This document shows, in pieces, positions 52,857 to 63,200 of a DNA stretch of 64,000 nucleotides (its first letter is position 1; each line of letters begins with the position of its first letter). Position numbers and translations under genes: made by a program. The notes beneath the pieces are model-generated. The model was not told the DNA's origin. It ran no database searches and worked only from the letters and a program-made list of their open reading frames with translations. This DNA comes from JANMDU01 sp031418715 (GTDB lineage: Bacteria > Pseudomonadota > Gammaproteobacteria > Burkholderiales > Burkholderiaceae_C), in NCBI GenBank assembly GCA_031418715.1, contig JANOJL010000002.1, forward strand, positions 124,001 to 188,000, written 5' to 3'.

Positions 52857-53980
52857 AGTGGGTTTGCTCTCAATGTTTTTCTGTGGGGAATCAGCTCACG
52901 GCGTAATGGCTCTGAAATGATTGGCGGCGAACCATCGGGCTTGATCTCTTGCGCAAGAATTTCTGCGCACAAAGCGGAAAAGCTCAAGCCGCGCGAGCCC
53001 ATGGCGGTGCACACATACAGGCCACGCTCGAGCTCGCCGACGATGGGGAAGCGATCAGACGTGGTGCAACGGCTGCTTTGCCAGCTTTGCACCTCGAGAT
53101 TAGCAAATTGCGCGTCGATGGCTGGCAAAAACTCTGGGGGCAGGAGCTTGGCGAGCCGCGTTTGATTGGCTTCTAGGCTGGCGGTTTGCTGCTCTTCTTG
53201 CGAGGCATAGATTTCGCGCTCGTAGGTGGCGCCGCTGAGCCAGAATTTGCCGCCAGCGCCATCAGCCACGTTGCCGATGAAATGCCCGTTGCCGTTGATC
53301 AATGGGTTTTCCAAGCCGGCCTGGTCTCGCCAAGCGCCAAATGCGACCGAGCCACTGACGTTATCCATCACGAGCGGATGGCCGCATTGCGCGAGCAAGC
53401 TGCCCGCTTGCGCACCCGCTGCGATGATGATTGCATCGGCTTGCGCGACGATCTGGCCTTGCGCATCGAGCGCCTGCCAGCTTGCGCCGCTGTGCTTGAG
53501 AGTGGCCACGCTAGCCTGAATCACTTCGATGCCAGGCTGAGCGAGCCAAGCCTGCGCGAGCGCGTTCGGCTTGATCCATGCGGCTTGTTTGTGGCGCACT
53601 TGCGTCCCGCTCGCTTCATACCAATCGGGCAACAGGGCAGCGCCTTGACGCAGGCGGGTGTTTTTCTCAGGATGAAAAAGGAGCTTCTGCTCCAGAAAGC
53701 CGCTTTGCCATTCAGTGCCTTCGCGCAACAGGGCGCGGGCATGCGAGAGCGTGAGATCAACGCCGATGCGAGAAAGCTGAGACAGCTCAATATCTTGCGC
53801 GGAGAGATGCGCGGCCAGCAAGCCGACAGGAAGCTCGGACGCGCCGCCGCCTTGGGTGAAAACTGTGACTTCACAGCCTCGCCGGCCAAGCGCATGCGCA
53901 CATGCCGCGCCTGCTAAGCCTGCGCCGATCACTATTAATTTGGTAGCACTCCGTGCAGGTAATATGCCGGCTACTGGCAT
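52853..53980 (-). CDS. FAD-dependent oxidoreductase, MnmC C-terminal-domain-like
   Basis: 375 residues. KLIVIGAGLAGAACAHALGRRG is the FAD dinucleotide-binding loop of the D-amino-acid-oxidase fold. SELPVGLLAAHLSAQDIEL, the DNVSGSVAFG region, and CTTSDRFPIVGEL with YVCTAMGSRGLSFSALCAEIL near the end resemble the oxidase half of MnmC, which converts cmnm5(s2)U34 to nm5(s2)U in tRNA. The methyltransferase half is absent, so it may be a stand-alone MnmC(o) or a paralogue. The N-terminal 12 residues before the Rossmann strand are unusual. Confidence 0.72.
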   Translation of the reverse strand: MPVAGILPARSATKLIVIGAGLAGAACAHALGRRGCEVTVFTQGGGASELPVGLLAAHLSAQDIELSQLSRIGVDLTLSHARALLREGTEWQSGFLEQKLLFHPEKNTRLRQGAALLPDWYEASGTQVRHKQAAWIKPNALAQAWLAQPGIEVIQASVATLKHSGASWQALDAQGQIVAQADAIIIAAGAQAGSLLAQCGHPLVMDNVSGSVAFGAWRDQAGLENPLINGNGHFIGNVADGAGGKFWLSGATYEREIYASQEEQQTASLEANQTRLAKLLPPEFLPAIDAQFANLEVQSWQSSRCTTSDRFPIVGELERGLYVCTAMGSRGLSFSALCAEILAQEIKPDGSPPIISEPLRRELIPHRKTLRANPL

Positions 53981-54003
53981 AAAACGCTTAAAAATTCAAA
54001 GAC

Positions 54004-54276
54004 TTAAGCCGTTGGCGGCACATAGCCCGCCGCTGCATCTGCGCCGCCGCCGAAGAAATGATTCTCCATCTGGCGAGCGAGATATTGGCGAGCGCGGGCA
54101 TCGGCCAAATTCAAGCGATTCTCATTGACGAGCATCGTCTGATGCTTCAGCCAATCGCCCCAAGCCTGCTTGCTCACGCCTTCATAGATGCGCTTACCCA
54201 GCTCGCCGGGATAGGTGGGGAAATCCAAGCCTTCAGCTTCTGTGCCGAGTTTGATGCAGTTGACCATGCGTGCCAT
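54004..54276 (-). CDS. yggX: Iron trafficking / oxidative damage protection protein YggX
   Basis: 90 residues starting MARMVNCIKLGTEAEGLDF, the standard YggX start with its conserved Cys. PTYPGELGKRIYEGVSKQAWGDW and MLVNENRLNL complete the family pattern. YggX protects Fe-S proteins from oxidative damage and helps in iron trafficking. It lies 22 bp downstream of argA on the same strand. The long upstream reading frame overlaps argA and was excluded. Confidence 0.94.
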   Translation of the reverse strand: MARMVNCIKLGTEAEGLDFPTYPGELGKRIYEGVSKQAWGDWLKHQTMLVNENRLNLADARARQYLARQMENHFFGGGADAAAGYVPPTA

Positions 54277-54298
54277 GTTTGTAATCCTTGAAAGTGAA

Positions 54299-55648
54299 TC
54301 AGTTAAGTTTTTTGAAGAGGACCTGGCTCTTGCGATCCCAGTTGTATTTGCGTTTGCGTGCCTCGGGCAGGCGCTCAGGCTCGACTTGCACAAAGCCGCG
54401 CTTGATGAACCAATGCATGGTTCGCGTGGTGAGCACAAAGATACTCTCCAGCCCTTGGGTGCGGGCGCGTTGCTCCACGCGCTTGAGCAGCTTATCGCCA
54501 TCGCCTTGGCCTTGAACTTGCGGGCTCACCGTGAGCGCGGCCATCTCGGCGGTTTTGGCTTCGGGGTAAGGGTAAAGCGCTGCACAGCCGAAGATCACGC
54601 CATCGTGCTCGATGATGCTGTAGTTGCCCACATCGCGCTCAATCTCTGTGCGGTCGCGTTTCACGAGCGTGCCGTCTTTCTCAAATGGCTCAATCAGCTG
54701 CAAAATGCCGCCGACATCATCACTCGTGGCTTCGCGCAGGCTTTCTAGCTTTTCATCAATCACCATCGTGCCCACACCATCGTGCACATAAATCTCCAGC
54801 AGTAGCGAACCATCCATCGCAAACGGCAAGATATGACTGCGCTCCACGCCGCTCTTGCAAGCGCGCACACAATGCTGCAGATAAAACGCCGTGTCTGAGG
54901 GCTGCGCGGCTTGCGGCAAGCTGGCGAGCAGCTTCTCGGCAGCGGCCAGCGGCAGCTCGGTATCGATGGGGTTGTCTTCGCTCACAGGCAAAGCAGGGTC
55001 AGTCGCAATGCCGGGAATTTCGGTCAAGAAAATCAGCTTATCGGCTTGCAACGCGGTCGCCACAGACGTGGCCACTTCTTCCATTGTCAAATTAAAAGCC
55101 TCGCCCGTGGGCGAATAGCCAAAAGGCGAGAGCAGGACCATCGCGCCCATGTGCAGCGCCTTTTGAATGCCGGGCGTATCCACCTTGCGCACCAAGCCGC
55201 TGTGAATGAAATCCACGCCATCAATGATGCCCACTGGCCGCGCCGTAATGAAGTTGCCCGAGATCACGCGCACCGTGGAGCCTGCCATCGGCGTGTTGGG
55301 TAGGCCTTGGCTAAATGCAGCTTCAATCTCAAAGCGCAATTGCCCAGCGGCCTCTTGCGCGCAATCGAGGGCGATACCATCGGTAATGCGCATGCCATGT
55401 GAATACTTCGGATGATGCCCCTTGGCGGCGAGCTGCTCGTTCACCTGCGGACGAAAGCCATGCACCAATACGATTTTCACGCCCATGCTCTGAATCAGCG
55501 CCAAATCCTGCGCAATCAAAGAGAGCTTGTTCGCAGCAATCGCCTCGCCACAGACCGCCACGACAAAGGTCTTGCCACGATGCGTGTGGATATAAGGCGC
55601 CACGGAGCGAAACCAGGGCACGAAAGTGAAATTAAAAACAGCTGACAT
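54299..55648 (-). CDS. argA: N-acetylglutamate synthase (amino-acid kinase plus GNAT domains)
   Basis: 449 residues. Residues about 20-290 form an amino-acid kinase domain (VVAVCGEAIAANKLSLIAQDL, VLVHGFRPQVNEQLAAKGH, LLSPFGYSPTGEAFNL) and residues about 300-449 a GNAT domain (RDVGNYSIIEHDGVIFGCA, LTVSPQVQGQGDGDKLLKRV, GFVQVEPERLP). It makes N-acetylglutamate from glutamate and acetyl-CoA, the first step of arginine synthesis, and is usually inhibited by arginine through the kinase-like domain. Confidence 0.93.
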   Translation of the reverse strand: MSAVFNFTFVPWFRSVAPYIHTHRGKTFVVAVCGEAIAANKLSLIAQDLALIQSMGVKIVLVHGFRPQVNEQLAAKGHHPKYSHGMRITDGIALDCAQEAAGQLRFEIEAAFSQGLPNTPMAGSTVRVISGNFITARPVGIIDGVDFIHSGLVRKVDTPGIQKALHMGAMVLLSPFGYSPTGEAFNLTMEEVATSVATALQADKLIFLTEIPGIATDPALPVSEDNPIDTELPLAAAEKLLASLPQAAQPSDTAFYLQHCVRACKSGVERSHILPFAMDGSLLLEIYVHDGVGTMVIDEKLESLREATSDDVGGILQLIEPFEKDGTLVKRDRTEIERDVGNYSIIEHDGVIFGCAALYPYPEAKTAEMAALTVSPQVQGQGDGDKLLKRVEQRARTQGLESIFVLTTRTMHWFIKRGFVQVEPERLPEARKRKYNWDRKSQVLFKKLN

Positions 55649-55673
55649 GGCAAGAGTTTAGCGGCAACTCAGC

Positions 55674-55895
55674 TCAGTTCTCAGTTTGCGTCTTGGCGGC
55701 TTTGATCAAAGCCATCTTCTCAGCCCGGCGCTGCGCGCCTTTGGATTTCTCATGCTTGGCCGTGCCCATCTTCAACTGCCCCAGCGCCGCCGCTTGCAAC
55801 ACCGAATTGCGCGGCTTGGGCACCGTCAGACTCAGCGTGTTGTTAGCAGGCTGAGGCAGCTTGACGGTGCGGGTGGCGCGTTTGCGTTGAGCCAT
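55674..55895 (-). CDS. Small basic hypothetical protein
   Basis: 73 residues, very rich in Lys and Arg (QRKRATRTVKLPQPANN, GTAKHEKSKGAQRRAEKMAL). No recognised domain, no membrane segment. Such small basic proteins are often nucleic-acid associated, but nothing here proves it. It lies between argA and metY on the same strand and starts shortly after the metY stop. Confidence 0.55.
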   Translation of the reverse strand: MAQRKRATRTVKLPQPANNTLSLTVPKPRNSVLQAAALGQLKMGTAKHEKSKGAQRRAEKMALIKAAKTQTEN

Positions 55896-55925
55896 GTCAA
55901 TCGATGCGCGAGAAGCTCAGAAGAA

Positions 55926-57212
55926 TTAGACCGCTGCGAGCGCTTGATCCAGATCGGCCAACAAATCGTCGATGTGCTCAATGCCCACCGACAAGCGAAC
56001 CATACCTTCGCTCACGCCGGCTTTGGCCAGCTCTTGCGGATTGAGCTGGCGGTGCGTGGTGGAGGCCGGGTGGCAAGCAAGTGATTTGGCATCGCCTATG
56101 TTGACCAAGCGGGTAAATAGCTTGAGTGCATCTTGGAATTTGCCGCCTGCTTCGCGGCCCTGACCGTTTTGATCGCCTTTGAGCGTGAAGCTGATGATGC
56201 CCGAGGCGCGGCCACCCATCATTTTCTGGACCAAGGCATGGTCGGGGTGATCGGGCAAGCCAGCATAGTTCACCGAGGCGACTTTGGCGTGTTTTTGCAA
56301 ATGCGTTGCTACCTTCACGGCGTTTTCGCAAATGCGGTCCATGCGCAAAGCCAACGTTTCAATGCCTTGCAAGATTTGGAAGGCATTCATTGGGCTCAGG
56401 GCTGCGCCCATATTACGCAGTGGCACCACGCGGCAGCGGCCAATGTAAGCAGCAGGGCCGAGCGCATCGGTGTAGACCACGCCGTGGTAGCTCACATCGG
56501 GTTCGTTCAGGCGCTTAAAGCGCACTTTGTGCTCCGCCCAGGGGAATTTGCCAGAATCCACCACTGCGCCGCCAATCGTGGTGCCATGGCCGCCGAGGTA
56601 TTTGGTGAGTGAATGCACCACGATGTCTGCGCCATGCTCAAACGGGCGGCACAGATACGGGCTGGTGACGGTGTTGTCAACAATCAAAGGCACGCCGTGT
56701 TCATGCGCCACTTTGGCCAAGGCGGCAATATCCGTAACATTGCCCAGCGGGTTGCCAATCGACTCGCAGTAAATCGCTTTGGTGCGGGCATCAATCAGCT
56801 TGGCAAATGATGCCGGATCGCGATAGTCTGCAAAGCGCACTTCAATGCCCATTTGCGGGAAGGTGTGTGCAAATAAGTTGTAGGTGCCGCCATACAGTGT
56901 GGAGGCCGAGACAATGTTGTCGCCAGCTTCGGTGATGGTTTGGATCGCGTAGGCAATCGCAGACATTCCCGAGGCCACTGCCAATGCGCCAATGCCGCCT
57001 TCCAGCGCTGCAACACGCGCTTCCAGCACGCCATTGGTTGGATTCATGATGCGGCTGTAAATATTGCCCGCCACCTTCAAGTCAAACAAATCCGCGCCAT
57101 GCTGCGTGTTGTCAAACGCATAGGCCACAGTTTGGTAAATCGGCACGGCCACCGCTTTGGTTGTGGGATCGGGCGTGTAGCCGCCGTGAACGGCAATGGT
57201 TTCAATTTTCAT
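55926..57212 (-). CDS. metY: O-acetylhomoserine sulfhydrylase-type PLP enzyme
   Basis: 428 residues from ATG 57212; an upstream TTG adds four residues. KIETIAVHGGYTPDPTTKAVAVPIYQT, YSRIMNPTNGVLEARVAALEGG and the PLP Lys in VVHSLTKYLGGHGTTIGG show a Cys/Met metabolism PLP enzyme of the MetY type, making homocysteine (or methionine) from O-acetylhomoserine and sulfide (or methanethiol). Full length. Confidence 0.92.
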   Translation of the reverse strand: MKIETIAVHGGYTPDPTTKAVAVPIYQTVAYAFDNTQHGADLFDLKVAGNIYSRIMNPTNGVLEARVAALEGGIGALAVASGMSAIAYAIQTITEAGDNIVSASTLYGGTYNLFAHTFPQMGIEVRFADYRDPASFAKLIDARTKAIYCESIGNPLGNVTDIAALAKVAHEHGVPLIVDNTVTSPYLCRPFEHGADIVVHSLTKYLGGHGTTIGGAVVDSGKFPWAEHKVRFKRLNEPDVSYHGVVYTDALGPAAYIGRCRVVPLRNMGAALSPMNAFQILQGIETLALRMDRICENAVKVATHLQKHAKVASVNYAGLPDHPDHALVQKMMGGRASGIISFTLKGDQNGQGREAGGKFQDALKLFTRLVNIGDAKSLACHPASTTHRQLNPQELAKAGVSEGMVRLSVGIEHIDDLLADLDQALAAV

Positions 57213-57285
57213 ATTTGCTTTCAAGTAAAGAAGTATTCGTGATTTATTTTGGCATAGATGCCATCGTCAGGTGCTTGCGATTAGC

Positions 57286-59658
57286 TCAGCGCCGCGCCCG
57301 CTTCGCACCCTTTTTCGCAGCCTTCTTCACCGCTGCCTTCAGCGATGCAATCGGAGACAAGTTGCGCTGGGTGCGATCAGCTGCTGATTTTCTGCTGGTT
57401 TTGGCGGCGGTTTTGCCGCCTTTTTTGGCGGGGCGGCCTGTGGCGCGATCATCTGCATCTAGGCGAATGTAGGCTCCCGGGACAGCGGGATTGCCGCCGC
57501 TGGCAGGCGCGCCGCCCACCCGCATGACTTCGCCCTCGCGCACAAGCCGGAAATCAATCTTGCGACCATCCAGATCAACGCGGCTGACTTGCACGCGCAC
57601 GCGTGAGCCGAGCGCATAGCGAATACCGGTGCGTTCACCGCGAAGCTCTTGCTTGACCTCATCAAAGCGGAAATATTCGCCGCCGAGTTCGGTGATATGG
57701 ACCAAGCCTTCCACATACATCGCATCTAAGGTAACGAATAAGCCGAAACTCGTGGCTGCCGTCACAGTGCCTGAGTATTCCTCGCCCAAATGTTCTTTCA
57801 TGTATTTGCATTTGAGCCAAGCTTCTACGTCTTTGCTGGCTTCATCAGCGCGGCGCTCGTTGGCGCTGCAATGCAGGCCAGCGGCTTCCCAAGCTTGTTG
57901 GTCGGCGTTGGCCTTCTTCGGTTTGGCATCGGCTGCTGCCGCTTGACCGCTGCGTTTTTCAAAGGCTTCGTTTTTCTTCTTACGCGAGGCGAGACGTTTC
58001 TTGAACTGCTCTACGGCATCGCCCGGTGTGGGCAATGTGGGTAGTTTGTAGGTGGTTTTCGCAAGGATCGATTTAATGACGCGGTGCACCAGCAGATCAG
58101 GATAACGGCGAATCGGCGAGGTGAAATGCGTGTAGGCCTCATAAGCCAAACCAAAGTGGCCTGCGTTGATCGGCGTATAAATCGCTTGGCTCATGGAGCG
58201 CAGCAGCATGGTGTGAATTTGCAAAGCTTCGGGGCGATCTTTGGTGGCCACGGAAATCGCTTGGAATTCAGCGGGCTTGGGGTCGTCGCTCAATGAAACG
58301 TTGATACCCATGCCGCGCAGGTATTGGCGCAAGACTTCTTTCTTCTCAGGCGTGGGGCCTTCGTGAACGCGGAAGAGGCCCGTCTTTTTGGCGTTCATGA
58401 TGAAATCAGCCGAGCAGACGTTCGCGGCGAGCATGGCTTCTTCAATCAGCTTGTGCGCTTCGTTGCGCGTGCGTGGCACGATTTTTTCAATCCGACCGCT
58501 TTCGTCGCAGACGATTTGCGTTTCTACCGTCTCCAAATCGATCGCGCCGCGCTTGCCGCGCGCAGAGAGCAGAGCTTTATAGGCATCGGCCAAATTCATC
58601 AGGTGCGGTACGCTGTCAAAGCCACTGTCAAAGCGCTTTTTAGCCTCTGAGCCGCGCGTGTTGGCAAGAATCGCCGCAACTTCGGTATAAGTAAACCGCG
58701 CCTGGCTGAACATCACCGCTGGATAAAACTGATAGGCATGAATATCGCCTTGCGCGGTGATGAGCATGTCGCAGACCATGCACATACGCTCGACATCGGG
58801 GTTAAGCGAACACAGCCCATTGGATAATTTCTCGGGCAGCATCGGAATCACACGACGCGGAAAATACACGCTGGTGGCGCGCTCGTATGCATCAATATCA
58901 ATCGGCGAGCCGGTTTGCACATAATGCGATACATCGGCAATCGCCACCAGCAGCCGCCAACCTTTGCCTTTGCCTACTTTCGCAGGCTCGCAATACACCG
59001 CATCGTCAAAATCGCGTGCATCTTCGCCATCAATCGTCACCAGCGGCACATCGGTTAAATCCACGCGGCCTTTTTTATCCGCCGGACGCACCTTATCTGG
59101 CAGCTTGCGCGCTTCATCTTGCGCGGCATCGGAGAAAATATGCGGCACGCTGTATTTACGCACCGCAATTTCAATCTCCATGCCAGGATCGTCCATTTCG
59201 CCGAGCACTTCGGTGACGCGGCCCACTGGCTGACCATAAAGCGATGGTGGCTCGGTAAGCTCAACGACTACGACTTGCCCGGTTTTCGCATGGCTCGTTC
59301 CTGTCTTTGGAATGAGCACATCTTGCCCATAGCGCTTGTCTTCAGGCGCCACCAACCACACGCCGCCTTCTTGCAACAAGCGGCCAATGATTGGGCCTTT
59401 GGGGCGATTTAAAATTTCTGTGACGCGGCCTTCAGGACGACCCCTTCGATCTTGCCGCACCACGCGCACCTTTACATGGTCGCGGTGCAAAACGGCACGC
59501 ATTTCGTTGGGCGGCAGATAAATATCGCCTTCGCCATCGTCACGTTGTACAAAACCGTGGCCATCGCGGTGGCCTTGCACGGTGCCTTCGTTTTCTTCGC
59601 TGATTGCTGCTGTGCTGGTGTTGCTGGCAGCAAATTTGGGGTTCGCTTTGATATACAA
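57286..59658 (-). CDS. rnr: Ribonuclease R
   Basis: About 790 residues. N-terminal cold-shock-like OB domains (GHRDGHGFVQRDDGEGDIYLP) are followed by the RNB catalytic domain, with TIDGEDARDFDDAVYC supplying the Mg-binding Asp cluster and AYTHFTSPIRRYPDLLVHR. An S1 domain (EEYSGTVTAATSFGLFVTLD) and a Lys/Ala-rich tail end it. RNase R degrades structured RNA 3' to 5'. The start is unsettled: no ATG fits. TTG at 59658 has AAGGA almost touching it; a GTG at 59574 is another choice. The start lies 19 bp from the divergent tRNA-Leu gene. Confidence 0.92.
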   Translation of the reverse strand: MYIKANPKFAASNTSTAAISEENEGTVQGHRDGHGFVQRDDGEGDIYLPPNEMRAVLHRDHVKVRVVRQDRRGRPEGRVTEILNRPKGPIIGRLLQEGGVWLVAPEDKRYGQDVLIPKTGTSHAKTGQVVVVELTEPPSLYGQPVGRVTEVLGEMDDPGMEIEIAVRKYSVPHIFSDAAQDEARKLPDKVRPADKKGRVDLTDVPLVTIDGEDARDFDDAVYCEPAKVGKGKGWRLLVAIADVSHYVQTGSPIDIDAYERATSVYFPRRVIPMLPEKLSNGLCSLNPDVERMCMVCDMLITAQGDIHAYQFYPAVMFSQARFTYTEVAAILANTRGSEAKKRFDSGFDSVPHLMNLADAYKALLSARGKRGAIDLETVETQIVCDESGRIEKIVPRTRNEAHKLIEEAMLAANVCSADFIMNAKKTGLFRVHEGPTPEKKEVLRQYLRGMGINVSLSDDPKPAEFQAISVATKDRPEALQIHTMLLRSMSQAIYTPINAGHFGLAYEAYTHFTSPIRRYPDLLVHRVIKSILAKTTYKLPTLPTPGDAVEQFKKRLASRKKKNEAFEKRSGQAAAADAKPKKANADQQAWEAAGLHCSANERRADEASKDVEAWLKCKYMKEHLGEEYSGTVTAATSFGLFVTLDAMYVEGLVHITELGGEYFRFDEVKQELRGERTGIRYALGSRVRVQVSRVDLDGRKIDFRLVREGEVMRVGGAPASGGNPAVPGAYIRLDADDRATGRPAKKGGKTAAKTSRKSAADRTQRNLSPIASLKAAVKKAAKKGAKRARR

Positions 59659-59676
59659 TCCTTACTTCTGAAAATA

Positions 59677-59761
<85 letters not shown>

Positions 59762-59795
59762 AATCCAACGCAGTTGGGTTTAAAAACTATCATAG

Positions 59796-59815
59796 CCAGC
59801 TTTGCTGGTTTTTTT
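59796..59815 (+). terminator. Intrinsic terminator after tRNA-Leu
   Basis: CCAGC TTT GCTGG stem-loop followed by TTTTTTT, about 35 bp downstream of the tRNA 3' end. Confidence 0.88.
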
Positions 59816-60226
59816 GTGGCTGTTTGATTTGATTGCAGAAAATTTTGATAGCTCAATCCGCTCGCATAAATTATTTTTTGCAAGTTTTATTGCATTCTTT
59901 TGCTCATAGCTCGCTTGCAAGCAGCCACGCTCGGCGATTGAAAAAAATGACTTGCTAGGGGCTGGCTGCAAGCGTAGAGTTAGAAGTGTCAGATTTATCT
60001 GGCAATACCCCGCAGACAATTCTTTGTCTGCAACGCTGGCCGGACATCAAGCTCCGTGCGCAGCATCCAAGGTGGCATGCAGCTTTGCTGAGCCGCCGGG
60101 CCCGGTAGGAATATTTGGTTTCAGACCTGATTTCTCCGGGCTTTCTTATGTGTGTTTTGTGTTGAATGCGCGGGCTTCTGGTTTCTATGGGCAACTTACC
60201 TCGCCAGTTGCCTCCACAATGCTTGT
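59816..60226. other. Intergenic region without supported gene
   Basis: About 410 bp between the tRNA terminator and the DUF748 gene. It contains a possible repeat relic and a perfect 8-bp stem GCAGACAA TTCT TTGTCTGC at 60012-60031 with no T-run. Open frames on both strands have no recognisable protein features. A small RNA is possible but unsupported. Confidence 0.4.
59845..59905 (+). repeat. Possible degenerate member of the TATAACGG repeat family
   Basis: TTTTGATAGCTCAATCCGCT followed by CGCATAAATTATTTTTTGC resembles the head and middle of the family, but the TATAACGG core is missing. Confidence 0.35.
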
Positions 60227-63200
60227 ATGCAGACTCCAAAACCACAACCCCAGCCATCCCGTTCAGCTGCTGCTCGATGGCTCAGGCGTTTGATTGTTCT
60301 GTTGGCAACGATTGTCGCGCTTTGGGCTTTAGCTTGGGCGATTGTGCCCCCGCTGCTCAAATCTCAGGTGGAGAAAATCGCCTCTGAACAGCTGGGGCGC
60401 AAGCTGACTTTCGGTGCGGTAGATTTCAAGCCTTGGACGCTGGAACTGGAAATGCGTGATCTGGTCCTTGCGGGTGCGGGCGGCCCGGGTGAACAATTAC
60501 GAATAGGTCGCGTGTACGTTGACGCTGAATTGCAAAGCCTGCTGCGCTTGGCACCTGTGATTGACAGCGTTCAGATTGAGGGTGTACGCGGCAATGCGGT
60601 GCACTTGGGTCATGGCAAGTATGATTTTGACGACATCCTTGAAAAAATAGCAGCACAGCCAAAATCTGAATCCGCAAGCAAGGAGCCACCGAAATTTGCG
60701 ATTTACAACATTGATCTGAAAGACTGGACGCTGTCTTTTGACGACCGCCCCGTCAGCAAAAAGCACCAAATCAGCGATCTGGCGCTCAGCCTGCCTTTTT
60801 TGAGCACGCTAGAGGCGCAACGCGAAGTCAAAACCCAGCCGCGCTTGGCCTTCAATCTCAACGGCAGCCGTTTTGACAGCACCGGCGAGACCACGCCTTT
60901 CGTGCAAACGCGCAAGACCGACGCGAAGATCAGCATCCGCAAGCTCGATCTCACGCCCTATTTGCCTTACCTGCCTGCTGACCTGTCGATCAAGCCGATT
61001 TCAGCCGTTCTTGGCGCAGACTTGACGCTCGCTTTTGAGCAAAATCCCAAGCCAGTCGTGCGCATCACAGGGCAGGTGCAGGCAGAGAATATTGCCTTGC
61101 AAGATGCCAAGCGCGAGCCACTACTGGCGATGCAGTCGCTCAAAATGGTGGCGCAAGATGTGCGGCCACTCGCTGGCATCATGGCGCTGGAATTGATTGA
61201 GCTGCAAGCGCCGCAATTGCAACTGAGGCGCAATGTCGCAGGTGAATTGAATCTTTTAACAGCAAGTCCTAATGCTACTAAATCAATAGCGCCTCGCGCA
61301 GAATCTATAACGGCTAACAGCTCAAAAGACTTAAAAAATCAACCTTCAACTCAAACAACAACCAAGGCAATAGCGCCCAAGGAAAAAACAACTGAGCCAA
61401 CCAGCCCTTGGCTGATCACGATAGCTCGCGTCGCTTTGAAATCAGGTTCAGTTACCTGGGCAGACGAGACCACTTCGCCGCGCGCCTTGCTCAAAGTGCA
61501 AGCGCTCGATGTCGAGGCCAAAGCCATCGCCTGGCCGTTTGTGCAAGACAAGCCAATGACGTTTGAAGGCAGCAGCCAAGTGGAGCAGGGCAGTTTGACT
61601 TTCGGCGGCACTGCCACAGATGTGAAAGCCAGTGTCAGCGCAAAGCTCTCTGGCCTGCCGCTGGCCGCACTCGCACCGTATGTGAGCGGCGTGCTCACAC
61701 CTTTGCTCACCGGCGTGGTCGATGTGCAAGCGGGTGTACTTTGGCAAGCGGCACGCGCAGAGCAAAAAGAGGCGCTGCAGATCTCCTTGTCCGAAGTGCA
61801 ACTGGCTAATTTACAGCTCACTCAGGCTAAAAACCGCTTGGCGCAAATAAAGCGGCTCAGCTTGGAAGCAGGGAAATTGGATTTACTGGCGCAAACGGTG
61901 AATCTCGGAAAAATCGCCGCCACAGGCGTGCAAACACGCGTGGAACGCAGCGAACAAGGCCGCTGGATGGCGCAAGATTGGCTCAAAGAGTCTCAAGCGC
62001 CTGCCTCAAATACCGTCAGCCCTACCGCCGCGAAACCTTGGAAAGTCACCCTCGGCGAGATCAGCCTGGATGCACCTCAGCTCGCGTTTGTTGACCGCGC
62101 ACCTGCATCAGGGAGCAGCAAAGTTGTCGCGCTAGACATCAGTCAACTCAAAGCAAAAATCTCCGGCTTCGAGCTGGATGGCGACAAGCTCGCTGTCAAG
62201 CCCATGCCCTTCTCACTCAGCGCGAGCCTGGCGCAAAGCAGCGATGGCGCGGCCAAATCCTCATCTGACCCAGGCAAAATCGATCTCAAAGGCCAAATCG
62301 CACTCACGCCACTGGCTTTGCAGTTAGAAAGCAAACTCACGCGCTTGCCAATCCATGCGCTGGAGCCGTATTTGGCTGATGCGCTCAATATCGACCTGCT
62401 GCGGCTCGATGCCAGCTACAACGGCAAGCTGCAATTGGCGCAAACCGCGCAAGGCTGGCAACTCAAACTCGCAGGGGATGTCGTCGCGGAAGATTTACAG
62501 ACCACCTTGCGCAGCGCAGCGCTTGCAGCCTCGTCTGGCGCGGTGGAAGGCGATGAGCTGATGAACTGGAAGGCACTCAGCGTGCGCGGTTTGGCCGTTG
62601 AGATGAGCCCTGGCGCGGCTTTGAAGATTGATGTGGGCGAAGCTGCTTTGACTGATTTTTTCGCACGGGTTTTGATCAGCGAACAAGGGCGCATCAATTT
62701 AGCTGACATCGTTAAATCCAACGCATCCACCCCAGCGACTCTATCCACCACAGCCAGCACCACAGGCACTATTAGTTCAATAGCATCCCGCGCATATTCT
62801 GTAACGGCGACTGGCCAAAATGAGGTAAAAAGTAGCGCCTCCACCGGCCCTGAGCCGATCATCAACATCGGCGCTGTCAGCCTGATCAACGGCAAAATGT
62901 ATTTCGCAGATCGCTTCATCAAACCCAATTACGCCGCCAACCTGAGCGAGCTCACCGGCAAGCTTGGTGCTTTCTCTTCGCAGCCTTTGTCTTCTTCGTC
63001 TAACACGGCAACGGTGCAAATGGCCGAATTGGAGCTGCGCGGCAAAGCCGAAGGTACTGCCTCGTTAGAAATCCTAGGCAAGCTCAACCCGCTGGCCAAG
63101 CCACTGGCGCTCGACATCACAGGCAAAGTGCGTGATTTAGAGCTCGCGCCCTTGTCGCCCTACAGCGTGAAATTCGCTGGCCACGGCATCGAGCGCGGCA

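Noticed and set aside
53982..54015. AT-rich CTTAAAAATTC..GACTTAAGCC segment as a further repeat copy
   Set aside because: Only resembles the tail of the repeat; half of it codes for the conserved YggX C-terminus, and neither the palindrome nor the TATAACGG core is present.
59952..60293. 113-residue open frame after tRNA-Leu
   Set aside because: No family similarity, overlaps the DUF748 start in another frame, and contains no sensible start context.
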